DNA from: Rhizobium mongolense USDA 1844
GTDB taxonomy: Bacteria > Pseudomonadota > Alphaproteobacteria > Rhizobiales > Rhizobiaceae
Reading direction: 5' to 3'
Length of the DNA: 64,000 nt
Assembly: GCF_000419765.1 (NCBI RefSeq)
Contig: NZ_ATTQ01000006.1
Location: 1 to 64,000, forward strand
The notes beneath the pieces were generated by a model that was not told where the DNA came from, searched no databases, and was given only the letters and a program-made list of their open reading frames with translations. The translations under genes were made by a program, and so were the position numbers. The stretch's first letter is position 1. Each line of letters opens with the position of its first letter. Shown one piece after another: positions 34,236-43,908 of this stretch.

Positions 34236-36131
34236 ATGGTCAGCTTCTCGCCGAGCGCTCAGGTGTACGCGCGGTGGATTTTTACTATGTTCAGAGGTAA
34301 AGTCGCGGCATTAAATGCGCGCATATCCACCCAACGATTGTACGCCGCAGGAGCGGTCACCGCTGTGGATCGAAAGCTTGCAGCCATCCTTTCCGCCGAT
34401 GTTGCTGGCTTCAGCCGCCTTACGGCGTTGGACGAGGAAAGCACGGTTCGTGCACTTAACTTGTGTCACAGTCGGATCGCCGAATTAGTGCGCGAGCATG
34501 GCGGTCGTATATTCGGCAGCGCAGGTGACGGCCTTGTCGCGGAGTTCCCAAGTGCTGTGCAGGCCGTCCGGTGCTCGGTTGAAATGCAGCGCAGCCTTCC
34601 CAGCCACTCAAACGACCTTCCACAGGATCGCCGCCTGGAATTTCGCATCGGCATCAATCTGGGCGACGTGATCGTGTCTGGCGATGATCTGCTTGGCGAC
34701 GGCGTGAACATCGCGGCGCGCCTGCAGGAGATGGCCGCTCCATCAGGCATATGCATTTCCGGGTCGGTGCGCGAGCATCTCGACGGCAAAGTGCTGTTCA
34801 CGCTCACCAGCCTTGGAGAGCGCGTCCTGAAAAACATCCCCAAGCCAGTTTCTGTCTTTCGCGTGGATTGGCCGGAAGAGAACGGTGAAGGAAATGAGAC
34901 AGGGTCGGTGCGATCGTTTTCGGCCCGCTTTGGCAAGGACCAGCCATCGATCGTGGTCATGCCCTTCGACAACCTCAGCGGCCATAGCGATGAGTATTTC
35001 GTGGACGGCGTCGTGGAGGAAATCACCGCGGCTCTCTCCCGAGTTCGAAATTTCTTCGTGATCGCGCGCCAGTCTGCGTTCACGTACAAGGGTCGCTTCG
35101 TCGACGTGCGTAGTGTCGGCAGGGAACTTGGCGTGACCTATGTGGTCGAAGGTACCGTCCGACGGGGAGGGGACCGGCTGCGTATTTCGGTGCAACTTGT
35201 TGAAGCTGAGATGCGGACCCAGCTTTGGTCCGAGCGCTATGAGGGCGCGACGCAGGACATCTTCGAATTCCAGGACAGGATCGCGGCGCAGGTCGCGGGC
35301 GCAGTCCATCCAGCCATTCGCAGCGCGGAAATCGAGCTCGCGATGCGCAAGCCGCCCAGCAGTCTGCGCGCCTACGACCTCGTCATGCGCGCTTACCCGT
35401 ACCTCTGGGGTCACAACAAGGATGCTATCAAGCGGGCAATCCCGCTCCTTCAGGACGCCATCGGAATCGATCCTGCGTACGGCCGCGCCCATGCTTTCTT
35501 AGCCTGGTGCCACGCCCAGAACCTCGGCTACATCTGGACTGAAGAACCAGAGAAGGAACTCGAATGCGCATTAAGCGCCATCGAGGCTGCAGCAGCCTCG
35601 ATTGACGATGATCCGACTGCCTTGACCGCTACCGGCGGGGCGTTGAGCCACTGCGGCGATCAGGAGGGTGCGTCGGCCTATCTCGAAAGAGCACTGGCGC
35701 TCGATCCAAACAATGCCTGGGCATGGGCGAGGTATGGATGGGTCGCAAGCTACAAAGGCCAGCCTGATCGCGCGAGGGAGCGTTTCGAGCGGGCGATGAC
35801 GCTTAGTCCGGCGGATCCACTCGCCTTCAATATGAGAATGGGCTTGGCTCTCTCCTTGGCGTTGGCAGGCAACCTTTCCGAGGCAGTCACCATCGCCCGG
35901 GAGGTAGTCAACAAACACCCGGAGGTGACGTGGCCATACCGGATGATGACTGCCTGGTCGGCAATGAGTGGTGACGAGGACACAGCTCGATGGGCGGCGA
36001 AAAAGCTGCTGGCAGCCGAGCCGGGCTTTACGATCCAGCGCTATCTGACACGGCCTGTGTTTCGAGCCATACCGCAATGGGCAGATCAAATGGCCGAGGG
36101 CTTGCGGCAAGCAGGATTGCCTGAACACTGA
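34236..36131 (+). CDS. adenylate cyclase-TPR protein (class III cyclase + TolB-like + TPR)
   Basis: Up to 631 residues. The class III domain (about 45-205) has ILSADVAGFSRL, FGSAGDGLVAEF and GDGVNIAARLQ, so metal-binding Asp and catalytic Asn/Arg are present. A TolB-like segment follows (SIVVMPFDNLSGHSDEYFVD, near 248) and then TPRs (about 420-600). Rhizobia carry many such soluble cyclases. The similarity begins at VDRKLAAILSADV, and GTG 34365 with GGAGCGG before it may be the true start; the first 43 residues look extraneous. Confidence 0.87.
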   Translation: MVSFSPSAQVYARWIFTMFRGKVAALNARISTQRLYAAGAVTAVDRKLAAILSADVAGFSRLTALDEESTVRALNLCHSRIAELVREHGGRIFGSAGDGLVAEFPSAVQAVRCSVEMQRSLPSHSNDLPQDRRLEFRIGINLGDVIVSGDDLLGDGVNIAARLQEMAAPSGICISGSVREHLDGKVLFTLTSLGERVLKNIPKPVSVFRVDWPEENGEGNETGSVRSFSARFGKDQPSIVVMPFDNLSGHSDEYFVDGVVEEITAALSRVRNFFVIARQSAFTYKGRFVDVRSVGRELGVTYVVEGTVRRGGDRLRISVQLVEAEMRTQLWSERYEGATQDIFEFQDRIAAQVAGAVHPAIRSAEIELAMRKPPSSLRAYDLVMRAYPYLWGHNKDAIKRAIPLLQDAIGIDPAYGRAHAFLAWCHAQNLGYIWTEEPEKELECALSAIEAAAASIDDDPTALTATGGALSHCGDQEGASAYLERALALDPNNAWAWARYGWVASYKGQPDRARERFERAMTLSPADPLAFNMRMGLALSLALAGNLSEAVTIAREVVNKHPEVTWPYRMMTAWSAMSGDEDTARWAAKKLLAAEPGFTIQRYLTRPVFRAIPQWADQMAEGLRQAGLPEH

Positions 36132-36221
36132 CTGCAGTTAAGGCATGTTTCGGACGCGGAGATCATAAGGTGGTGGCGGGAAACGTCGGCGAGATTTTCC
36201 TGACGAACTAGGTCTGCAGGC

Positions 36222-36491
36222 ATGGGAAGCGGGTGCCGCATTGATCGAGAAGGGGATGTCGTCCATCTTGTCGCGCAGCGGCTATTCGATTTGTCCGGCG
36301 ATTTCTCTGGGCTGGCCGACCGCAATATCGACTTCAAGCTGCCGTCTGGACGTGGGGATGAGTTTGCCCATGGATCGCCCGGAAGTCCGGATTCACGAGA
36401 AAGGTCAAAGCCAGTTCCGCAGTCGAAGGACATCTTCGTCAGGGATCTGCATATCGACACGCTGAAGGTGAAGAGCAGGAATTTTCACTGA
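36222..36491 (+). pseudogene. DnaE2 (error-prone DNA polymerase III alpha) C-terminal fragment
   Basis: The frame contains REGDVVHLVAQRLFDLSGDF, then GRGDEFAHGSPGSPDSR and the typical end DLHIDTLKVKSRNFH. This is the extreme C-terminus of DnaE2, whose complete form is over 1000 residues. The frame just upstream (about 36165-36220) has traces of the preceding part with stops. It is a stump without a polymerase domain. imuA and imuB are not in the window. Confidence 0.75.
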
Positions 36492-36648
36492 AGTGCCAGC
36501 GTCTTGGCTATGCGCCTCGGCGGGCGGTTTCTGTTACTGGTAAGCGATACTGCCGAAGTCGCGGTACACATTTCTCTAATCTCGGAATGCCTGATACCGA
36601 GCCGACTCGGCGGCGCTTAGAGTGTAGTTGGAGTCACTGTCAGCGCTT

Positions 36649-37110
36649 TTAACAAGAGTGCCGTCGCGGCAAAGTTCGTCTACGATCGCTCCCAAAACTG
36701 GCGACAGGCATGCTGGTGCCGACAGAAATGCTGACAAGCGATGATCCGGGATCCTTTTTCACGAAGCGCCGCACCAACATCTGAGGTACAGTCAATCTCG
36801 GTTTGAGCTCATAGTATCCGCTGTCATGCCTCTCTTGATCCCGGCGGTGTCGTTCAACGATTTCTCCGGCAGCCCAATCGCCCAATGCATACAGCCTTTC
36901 GAGAAGCTGCTGTGCCCGTTCCACATCTTGAAGGGAAAGGCCGCTTTGACTGATGTAATATGCGGCCACTCCATCGGTCGTCACCTTCTCATCAGATGCT
37001 CCGTCGTGGATCAAAGCTGTTGGGGGATAGTTCGTGGACACCACGTTGCGGTAACCGGACAGTCTCACGATGTCTTCAAAACACCAAGATTCAATGATGG
37101 CACCGATCAT
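36649..37110 (-). CDS. hypothetical protein
   Basis: 153 residues starting MIGAIIESWCFEDIVRLSGY. It has natural amino-acid composition and predicted helices (LSLQDVERAQQLLERLYAL), with no membrane segment and no domain that I recognise. A weak GAGCA precedes the ATG. It lies in a gene-poor stretch: 36492-36648 and 37111-37251 show nothing. Confidence 0.45.
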   Translation of the reverse strand: MIGAIIESWCFEDIVRLSGYRNVVSTNYPPTALIHDGASDEKVTTDGVAAYYISQSGLSLQDVERAQQLLERLYALGDWAAGEIVERHRRDQERHDSGYYELKPRLTVPQMLVRRFVKKDPGSSLVSISVGTSMPVASFGSDRRRTLPRRHSC

Positions 37111-37251
37111 TGCTCAAAGACTCTCTTCCAAGGTTGCCGCTTCTCGAGCACGGTTCGATCACACTATACGGCGATGTGGGTGCACCCAAGGTCTCTTTGT
37201 TGAGGGAGGTAGCTCCAGCGATCGAATGTCGATGTGAACCCGCCAATCCTT

Positions 37252-37893
37252 CTACCGAAGCAGGCCGTCGCTTCCGAATTCGTCCCATCCGAACAACCCG
37301 ATCAAAGCGTCGTCAGCGTTCTGTTCAACCTGCTTGGCTTTCTTTTGTTTCTTCAGCGAACGTGTCAGCTTCGCCTGATATGCGGCGCGCCTTCGGTTTT
37401 CTGCTTTCGCTGCCGCGTCTTCCTCTCGCCATTCGTCTACAGCGCCGCGATCGAGGAGGTCTTCGACGACCCGCGGATCGAATACGTGGAAGGTGATCCG
37501 TCGCGCTCGTCCCTGCAGCCTGACGGTTCGTGTTCCGGCGCTCGGAAGGCGCCCGTCCTCCAGCCAGCGCTTCCGCTCAGAAGCCGTGATCGCCAGGATG
37601 TCCTCGATCTCACGCGGAATGACTGGAAGTTTCGCCATGTCGGCAAGCGCTATCGAAACGGTGGATGTGGTCGCGCGGAAAACTGTCTTGGCAGTTTCCG
37701 GCATGACAAGGATGAGGCCTCCCGACTGCATGTCCAGCGACTTCCGGACCGAGGTCGGAAGCCGGGAGCGAATTTCCTGAAGGATACCCTTGATCCGGAC
37801 AGCGGATCCGAGAGTCACCGCAACCGGGAGCGGCCACTCCCTGATCAGTTCGGGATCGTCGCTTTCCTTATTTTTTATCTTCGCTTTAGGCAT
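37252..37893 (-). CDS. hypothetical protein
   Basis: 213 residues from MPKAKIKNKESDD. The start and end are highly charged, with a Lys-rich coiled-coil tail (AYQAKLTRSLKKQKKAKQ). The centre contains ADMAKLPVIPREIEDILAIT and ERKRWLEDGRLPSAG, which looks like a helix-turn-helix. It could be a DNA-binding accessory protein. A TTG at 37929 would lengthen it by 12 residues. Function unknown. Confidence 0.6.
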   Translation of the reverse strand: MPKAKIKNKESDDPELIREWPLPVAVTLGSAVRIKGILQEIRSRLPTSVRKSLDMQSGGLILVMPETAKTVFRATTSTVSIALADMAKLPVIPREIEDILAITASERKRWLEDGRLPSAGTRTVRLQGRARRITFHVFDPRVVEDLLDRGAVDEWREEDAAAKAENRRRAAYQAKLTRSLKKQKKAKQVEQNADDALIGLFGWDEFGSDGLLR

Positions 37894-37929
37894 GATGAAG
37901 CAGATGGGATCTGAAGCGCCGAGCGTCAA

Positions 37930-38291
37930 CGGAATCCCGGCTAATTTCCCACGTTCGGCGAGCGAGGAGGAGACCGAACCTCCTCGTCTTCACCGCCATC
38001 GCATCAGCCACTACGTGAGGCGAAGCCTTTGCTCATGCCCATCTCAGATCCTCCCTGTCGAAGCAGGTCGCTATAGAGTCGTCCGCAACAACGACGAGAT
38101 GACGTTCGAAATTCTTGAAGGCCGGAACTGGTATTTGCGCCACCCCAAGAAGCTGGCAGGTGCAATCGGCTCTTCCGACCTCGGATACATTGAACTGGGA
38201 TGACCAGAGGGCGTTTTCGGACGGGCTCGCGACAGCAGGCTGCGATAGCTGGGTCATGGGGGAATCCTGAGCCACATCGTCAAGGCGAGTA
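37930..38291. other. no certain gene
   Basis: A plus-strand frame ends with RYRVVRNNDEMTFEILEGRN and a stop at about 38203, and could be the tail of a decayed gene; the front of it is not protein-like. Nothing else was recognised. Confidence 0.4.
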
Positions 38292-38537
38292 TCAATGCCG
38301 GGTATTGAGCAGTGGCTGATCGTCATCGAAATTCCCGTTACTGACTGCGTCATACGCGCCTCGCGTGCCGAAAGCGGTCAACTCGATCATAATTGCCTTT
38401 GCACGCTCGACCGCGGTCTCCTCGTCGCTATGGGCGGCATCGGCGACATGGACGGTGACGACGTCGCCATCATCTCCGACGAAATCGATCCGCCACCCGT
38501 TGTCCTCGTGAGCGACCTTCGTGTTGGTCAGATGCAT
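38292..38537 (-). CDS. small hypothetical protein downstream of Ku
   Basis: 81 residues starting MHLTNTKVAHEDNGWRIDFV, acidic (GDDGDVVTVHVADAAHSDEE). It begins four bases after the stop of the second Ku gene, so all three genes probably share one transcript. Its start has an upstream GAAGGTGGGG stretch inside ku. No domain recognised; a DNA-repair accessory role is only guilt by association. Confidence 0.65.
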   Translation of the reverse strand: MHLTNTKVAHEDNGWRIDFVGDDGDVVTVHVADAAHSDEETAVERAKAIMIELTAFGTRGAYDAVSNGNFDDDQPLLNTRH

Positions 38538-38541
38538 GAGA

Positions 38542-39354
38542 TCACCCCACCTTCTTCCCTCTGAGATCGGCTTCGACGCTCTTCCGGAGAGCATCCATGA
38601 TGTTGACGACATTGGACTTCGGCGCAGCTTCGGCAGCCTTGCCCTTGGCAGCCTTCTTCGGCTTCAGCGCCTTCCTTTTCTCCTCGATGAGCTTCAGCAG
38701 GCTGGTCTGGATCGGATCGCTGGCCATCTCCGGCGACCAGTGCGCCGACTTCTGCTTGATGAGCTTCTGGACAAGAGGAACGAGGTCGGGGTCGGCCTCT
38801 TCGTCGATATCCTCGAAGTACGAATCCTCTGGCCGCACCTCGTCGCCAAACCGCAGGCTCCAAAGGACGATTCCTTCGTCGCGCGGTTCCAGGATGACGG
38901 CGCGTTCGCGGCGGCCCATCACCAGCTTCGAGACGCCGAATACCTTGTCCGCCTTCATGGCATCGCGGATGACGGCGAACGCCTCGTTGCCAACCGGGTC
39001 GTCAGGCATGAGGTAATGGGGCTTCTCGAGATAGGTCCATTCGATGGAGTCGGCGGGCACGAACTTTTCGATGTCGATCGTCTTCACCGTGTCCAGTGCG
39101 ACCCGGTCGAGATCGTCATCCGTCAGGATGACATAGTCGTTCTCGCCGCGCGCGTAGCCCTTGGCCTCGTTCTCGTCCTTGACTGGCTTGCCGGTCACGG
39201 AGTCGACGTACTGCGAAACCACTCGGTTCCCGGTCGCCTTGTTCAGCGTGTGGAAGCGAACCTTCTCGGATTCCGAAGTTGCCGGGGTCATCGCAACGGG
39301 GCACGTCACCAGCGATAGCTTCAGATACCCTTTCCAATAGTAGCGAGGGGCCAT
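38542..39354 (-). CDS. ku: Ku protein (non-homologous end joining), second copy
   Basis: 270 residues from ATG 39354 (MAPRYYWKGYLKLSLVTCPV); a GTG two codons earlier is possible. Ku beta-barrel core signatures: VRFHTLNKATGNRV, DYVILTDDDL, KPHYLMPDD and MGRRERAVILEPR. A Lys-rich C-terminal tail (about 225-270) may bind DNA or recruit ligase. It is 38% or so visually similar to the upstream Ku, an eye estimate only. Tandem Ku genes are typical of Sinorhizobium/Rhizobium, where Ku heterodimers form. No LigD is in the window. Confidence 0.93.
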   Translation of the reverse strand: MAPRYYWKGYLKLSLVTCPVAMTPATSESEKVRFHTLNKATGNRVVSQYVDSVTGKPVKDENEAKGYARGENDYVILTDDDLDRVALDTVKTIDIEKFVPADSIEWTYLEKPHYLMPDDPVGNEAFAVIRDAMKADKVFGVSKLVMGRRERAVILEPRDEGIVLWSLRFGDEVRPEDSYFEDIDEEADPDLVPLVQKLIKQKSAHWSPEMASDPIQTSLLKLIEEKRKALKPKKAAKGKAAEAAPKSNVVNIMDALRKSVEADLRGKKVG

Positions 39355-39369
39355 AGTCACGGTCTCCTG

Positions 39370-40287
39370 TTAGCTTGCCTTGCGACGCGGAGCAGCTCCG
39401 GACGAGGCGGCCTTCGAGGCCACTCCGCGCGCGGCGCGCTCCCGACCAGTGCCTTTGTTGGCGTTGGCGGCAGTGCGTTTCGGTTTGTTGTCTGCGGCCG
39501 CGCCAGCCTTGAGAATCCCGGCGCTCTCGCGAAGGGCGGCCAACAGATCGTTCGGCTTCGAAATCTCGACCTTCTTCGGCTTCGGGAGCGCCTTGCCTTC
39601 CAACTTCGCCTTCACGAGCTCGGCCAAGGCGGCTTCGTAGCGGTCGTCAAATGTGGCCGGGTCGAACTCGCCTCTCTTCGTCGAAATGATGTGCTTTGCG
39701 AGGTCGAGCATCTCGCCTTCGATCCTCAATTTCGGCATCTCCTCGAAAGCCTTTTTCGAGGACCGGACTTCGTAGTCGTAGTTGAGCGTGGTGGCGATCA
39801 AGCCCTTGCCGTGCGGGCGAATGAGCACCGTCCGGACTCGCCGGAAGAGGACGGCACGCGCGATTGCCGAGACCTTGGAATTCTTCATGGCCTCGCGGAG
39901 GGCGACGAAGGCGTCGGCGTTCATCTTGTCCGGTGTGAGGTAGTACGGCTTGTCGAAGAAAATGTCGTCGATCTCGCTGCAGGGGATGAACGCCTGCACT
40001 TCGAGCGTCTTGTTGCTTTCCGGGATGGTCGCGGCCACTTCCTCGGGATCGATAATGATGTATTGGCCGTTGTCGATCTCGAAGCCCTTCGTCTGTGCCT
40101 CGCGCTCCACGCGCTCTTCGGTCTCGCTGTCGATGAACACGCGGTTGACCCGGTTGCCTGTCTTCGCATTGATCGTATTGAACGTGATGCGCTCGGATGT
40201 GCTCGCGGCTGTGTAGAGCGCCACGCCGCAGCTTACCTCGCCAAACCGTAAGAAGCCCTTCCACTGCGCGCGATGTCCCGATGCCAT
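39370..40287 (-). CDS. ku: Ku protein (non-homologous end joining), first copy
   Basis: 305 residues from MASGHRAQWKGFLRFGEVSC at 40287 with GGAGG upstream. Ku core: ITFNTINAKTGNRVNRVFID, YIIIDPEEV, KPYYLTPDKM and LFRRVRTVLIRPHGKG. The C-terminus (about 245-305) is rich in Lys/Ala/Arg, a disordered DNA-binding tail longer than in the second copy. Only 15 bases separate it from the next ku, so both are co-expressed, allowing a heterodimer. Confidence 0.93.
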   Translation of the reverse strand: MASGHRAQWKGFLRFGEVSCGVALYTAASTSERITFNTINAKTGNRVNRVFIDSETEERVEREAQTKGFEIDNGQYIIIDPEEVAATIPESNKTLEVQAFIPCSEIDDIFFDKPYYLTPDKMNADAFVALREAMKNSKVSAIARAVLFRRVRTVLIRPHGKGLIATTLNYDYEVRSSKKAFEEMPKLRIEGEMLDLAKHIISTKRGEFDPATFDDRYEAALAELVKAKLEGKALPKPKKVEISKPNDLLAALRESAGILKAGAAADNKPKRTAANANKGTGRERAARGVASKAASSGAAPRRKAS

Positions 40288-40553
40288 GGACGCATCCTCC
40301 GAATCACTAAGTCGCGACTCAAAGACGTGCGAAGGTGATTCGTTCCGACTCAAAGCGAATCATTTTTCAATGACTTATGGAATATTCTTCCTAGTTCGAT
40401 TCAATTTCCTTTCAGAGTTGTGGCGGCAGGTTTCCGGTCCTGTTCTGCGGGAAATTTCCCGGCCGCGACGGGTGGTCCGATCCACGTTCACGCTGCTCAC
40501 GCATCTTTTTAGAATCCCACGCGTTCTTTCTCTTCCAACCAATGGAGGATTTC

Positions 40554-40736
40554 ATGACCAAGCGTGAAATGATCGACACAGGAAACGACAAGCGCTACGT
40601 ACGCCGCGACGAGAAGGGGCAGTTCAAGGAGAGCGTTGATGTTGGCCGCTCCCTGTCTGCCGACAAGCGCCACAAGGCGAAGCATGATGCGAAGCCCGGC
40701 GAGGGCGACAAGGGTGATCATCGCTCGAAGCATTGA
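40554..40736 (+). CDS. small basic hydrophilic protein
   Basis: 60 residues from ATG 40554 (MTKREMIDTGNDKRYVRRDE) with GGAGG at ideal distance. It is extremely hydrophilic and ends in a Lys/His-rich tail. The pattern 'DKRYVRRDEKGQFKESVDVGRS' type is common as a small rhizobial protein of unknown function. It is divergent from the Ku operon and may share its regulation. Confidence 0.75.
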   Translation: MTKREMIDTGNDKRYVRRDEKGQFKESVDVGRSLSADKRHKAKHDAKPGEGDKGDHRSKH

Positions 40737-40744
40737 GGTCGAAC

Positions 40745-40906
40745 ATGGCAGAGGACATCTCGGGCGAAATCCGCCTTCTGCTCGAACAGCTTGTCGACCG
40801 CTTCGTCGTGAAGGGCTGCAAGGCTCCCGATGTTTTCGAGAGCATGCAGCCGGGGCGAGCGTACATGTTTCCGCTCTTGACCCCGTCGCCGCCCGCACGG
40901 CATTGA
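40745..40906 (+). pseudogene. small hypothetical gene, 3' end replaced
   Basis: MAEDISGEIRLLLEQLVDRF and the following residues to DVFESMQPG look like an intact N-terminus. From about 40850 the DNA in another frame is SDR dehydrogenase sequence, so the last 20 codons here are an accidental read-through. The gene starts nine bases after the basic small gene. The original C-terminus has been lost at the junction. Confidence 0.5.
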
Positions 40907-41664
40907 ACGGGATCGGCGGGATTGAGGTTCTGCCTCTCGACCTTGCGGATCAGGCATCGGTTAAAGCCTTTGCGAAAGGTTTCCTTGAGCACCAGGGCCG
41001 GCTCGACATTCTCGTTCTCAACGCAGGGATAATGGCGCAGCCGCTCTTCCGCGACAAACGTGGCAGGGAGGGCCATTTCTCGATCAATTACCTTGGACAC
41101 TATGAGCTCACCGCGCGGCTGTGGCCAGCATTGCTCGCCGCCGGGACATCCAGAGTGGTCGTCCTGTCGTCCCGGGGCCATCAGATGTCCGATGTCGATC
41201 TCGAGGATATCGATTTCGCGCGCCGTCCCTACGACAAGTGGATGGCTTGCGGCCAATCCAAGACAGCGAATGCCCTCTTCGCGGTATCACTCGACAGGCG
41301 CGGTCGTGGGCATGGCGTTCGTGCCTTTTCTGTCCATCCCGGAATGATTGTCACCCCCGGTATTCGCCACCTATCCCGATCCGAGCTCGACGCTTTCGGC
41401 GCGCTCGAAGCGGATGGGACTCCCGTGATCGATCCGACGATGGATAAGAAAACCCCGGGGCAAGGGGCGGCGACGTCGGTCTGGTGCGCAACTTCCCCGG
41501 CGCTGAGTTCATCGGGCGGGGTCTACTGCGAGAACTGCGATATCGCGTCCGTTCGGACCAACAGCCCCTTCGGGGTGCGGCCGTATGCGATCGACCCGCA
41601 GAGGGCCGAAAGGTTGTGGCAAATGAGCGCGATGTTGACGGGATTAGACATTGTAATGACTTGA
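40850..41664 (+). pseudogene. short-chain dehydrogenase, N-terminal cofactor motif deleted
   Basis: The frame from about 40850 (AGASVHVSALDP) runs through VLPLDLADQ, LVLNAGIMAQPL, VVLSSRGHQMS and FSVHPGMIVTPG, with a C-terminal region typical of retinol-dehydrogenase-like SDRs. The first 35-40 residues, including the TGxxxGIG NAD-binding loop, are absent and replaced by the front of another gene. In the catalytic position, the usual YxxSK appears as ACGQSKTAN, so Tyr is also lost. It cannot be active. Confidence 0.8.
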
Positions 41665-41885
41665 AGCACAGTGTTGTATCTCGCGGTGCCTTTCGGTGCT
41701 TGACGGCGGCACGGCATGTACTGATCCCCCTAAAAGAAGATGGACGGACCGCTACGCCGTTACCATACATTTCTCAAGCGAGGTTTGTATTGTGCTGTCA
41801 TCCTCGAACCCGACTGGTTCGACCAGAATGCGCGGCATTACTCGGTGTCGAAGCTGGCACCGCTCCCTTATCAGGGCAGATCAGA

Positions 41886-43780
41886 ATGGAAGGGAAGGCA
41901 ATACTTAACGCAACCGCTGCGCCGAATTTAGCGACATCCTTCGGCGAATTCCGGCTGTACCCGGGGCGTCACCTCCTTGTCAAAGACCAGGAGCCGGTGG
42001 CAGTCGGCTCGCGGGCGCTCGAAATCCTCATCGCGCTGACCGAGCGGCCGGGCGAGCTCGTGACGAAGGACGAACTGATTTCGCGTGCCTGGCCGAACAC
42101 GATAGTCGAAGAGTCGAACCTCAGAGCGCAGATCGCCGTGCTTCGGAAGGCACTGGGCGAAGACCAATCCGCCGCGCGATACATTGCCGCCGTCCCATCG
42201 CGTGGTTATCGGTTCATCGCTCCGCTTTCCCGTTCCGAGGTCAAAATCGACCCCGTCGAGGAGGCCGCGCCAAACAACCTTCCAAAGCAACTGACGCGGC
42301 CGATCGGACGGGAGGAGGCAATCGGGATTCTGGAAGGTCGCATTCAACGGTTCCGTCTTGTCACGGTTGTCGGTCCGGGCGGTATTGGAAAGACAACTGT
42401 CGGCATTCGCGTGGCAGAGGAACCATCGCCATCGTATCAACACGGTGTGTGCTTTATGGACTTGGCACCACTGTCGCATCCTTCGTCACTTCCGTCGGTG
42501 TTGACGTCACTGCTTCGGCTCCCGGAGATAACTGGCGATCCGATTTCCCTCGTGAGCGCGCACCTCCGTGACAAGCATATGCTTCTGGTCTTTGATAGTT
42601 GCGAGCTCGTACTCGACGCCGCTGCGCGACTAGCGGAGACCTTGCTTCGGGAGGCGCCGGGCATCAGTGTTCTGGCTACCAGCCGCGAGGCCTTGCGGGT
42701 GGAGGGCGAGAGCGTCTACAGGCTCCCGCCGCTAGATATGCCGCCGCTCGGCGCGGGCCTGACTGCGGCCGATGCTTTGGCATTTCCAGCCATTCGCCTT
42801 TTTGTGAATATCGAGCATCGCGCGATAACGCGGATCGGTTCGTGAGGCTTGCTCAAAACGGTCTCGATAGGTTCATCGGCGACCGCATGCTGAGCATGAC
42901 GCTCTTCTGCATGGGAGACTTCCGAGGTGCCCGTCGCCATGCCGATCTCATGCTGGCGCACGATGTATCCACGGACATTCCACCCGGTGGTTCCGTAAGG
43001 TTCAGGTTCGGTCAGTCCGTTTCCGCCCGAATACAGCCCGCTCAGCTCTTGTGGATGCAGGGCTTCCCGGATCAGGCCGTACGCGCCGCCGCCGACGCCG
43101 TCGAAGCGGCGCGCACCTCTGGTCACGCGATCTCCCTATGCGAATCGTTGGCCAGATGGTCGTGCCCAGTCCTCGTTCATGTCGGAGACCTTGCGGCGGC
43201 TGATTCCGCGATCACAGAACTACTCGACCTGGCGAAACTAAATGGGCTCGGTCCATGGGAGGTGTTCGGCCGCTGCTGGAAAGCGGCTCTGCTGATCCAG
43301 CGGGGACTTCCCGAAAGAGGCGTTCCGCTTCTCCGCAACGGACTGGCGGAACTGCGTCGGGTCAAGCTCTTCAATCTCTACAACGTCAGACTTGTCTGCT
43401 CCCTGGCCGAAGGCCTCGCCTCGCTTGGCGAGCACGCCGAAGCGCGCGCGCTCGTGGATGCGGCCATTGCTTCGAGCGAAGAGAAGGACGAACTCTGGTA
43501 CATCACGGAACTCTATCGTCTGAAGGGCGACATCGTTTTTCAGTGCGGAGACGGCGACATCGCCGAGCGGTGCTATCTCCAGTCCATCGAGCTGGCGCGA
43601 CAGCAGGACGCGCTTTCCCTGGAGCTCAGAGGAGTCACGAGTCTGGCACGTTCGTCTAACGAGCGCGGCGACAGGATTGGGGCTCGAGAGCTTTTGGCCA
43701 CGGTCTACGACCGTTTCAGCGAAGGTTTCGATACCGCTGACTTGAGGACGGCGTGGGCAATGCTGACCGAAAATCCCTGA
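41886..43780 (+). pseudogene. winged-helix/NB-ARC-type ATPase/TPR regulator with internal deletion
   Basis: The first part (from MEGKAILNATAAP) has an OmpR-type winged helix (about 20-115, VGSRALEILIALTERPGELV and YIAAVPSRGYRFIAPL) and then an ATPase domain with Walker A TVVGPGGIGKTT and a LVFDSCE Walker B. After TSREALRVEGE and AIRLFV the frame ends at 42845. A different frame (about 42811-43780) then encodes a TPR-like helical region. Full-length relatives are about 900-1000 residues, so roughly 300 residues between ATPase and TPRs are missing and the frames no longer agree. The gene probably once controlled the dehydrogenase cluster next to it. Confidence 0.8.
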
Positions 43781-43908
43781 TCGAAACCTGCCATCCCCGT
43801 ACAGCCCGTCACAAGAATTCACCACGATTCACTGGCTGGCGACCGCGCTGGTCTGCCATCTTCTGCCCGTCGCCGGATTGTCGGCAGCGCAGCGTAAAGG
43901 GCATACCG

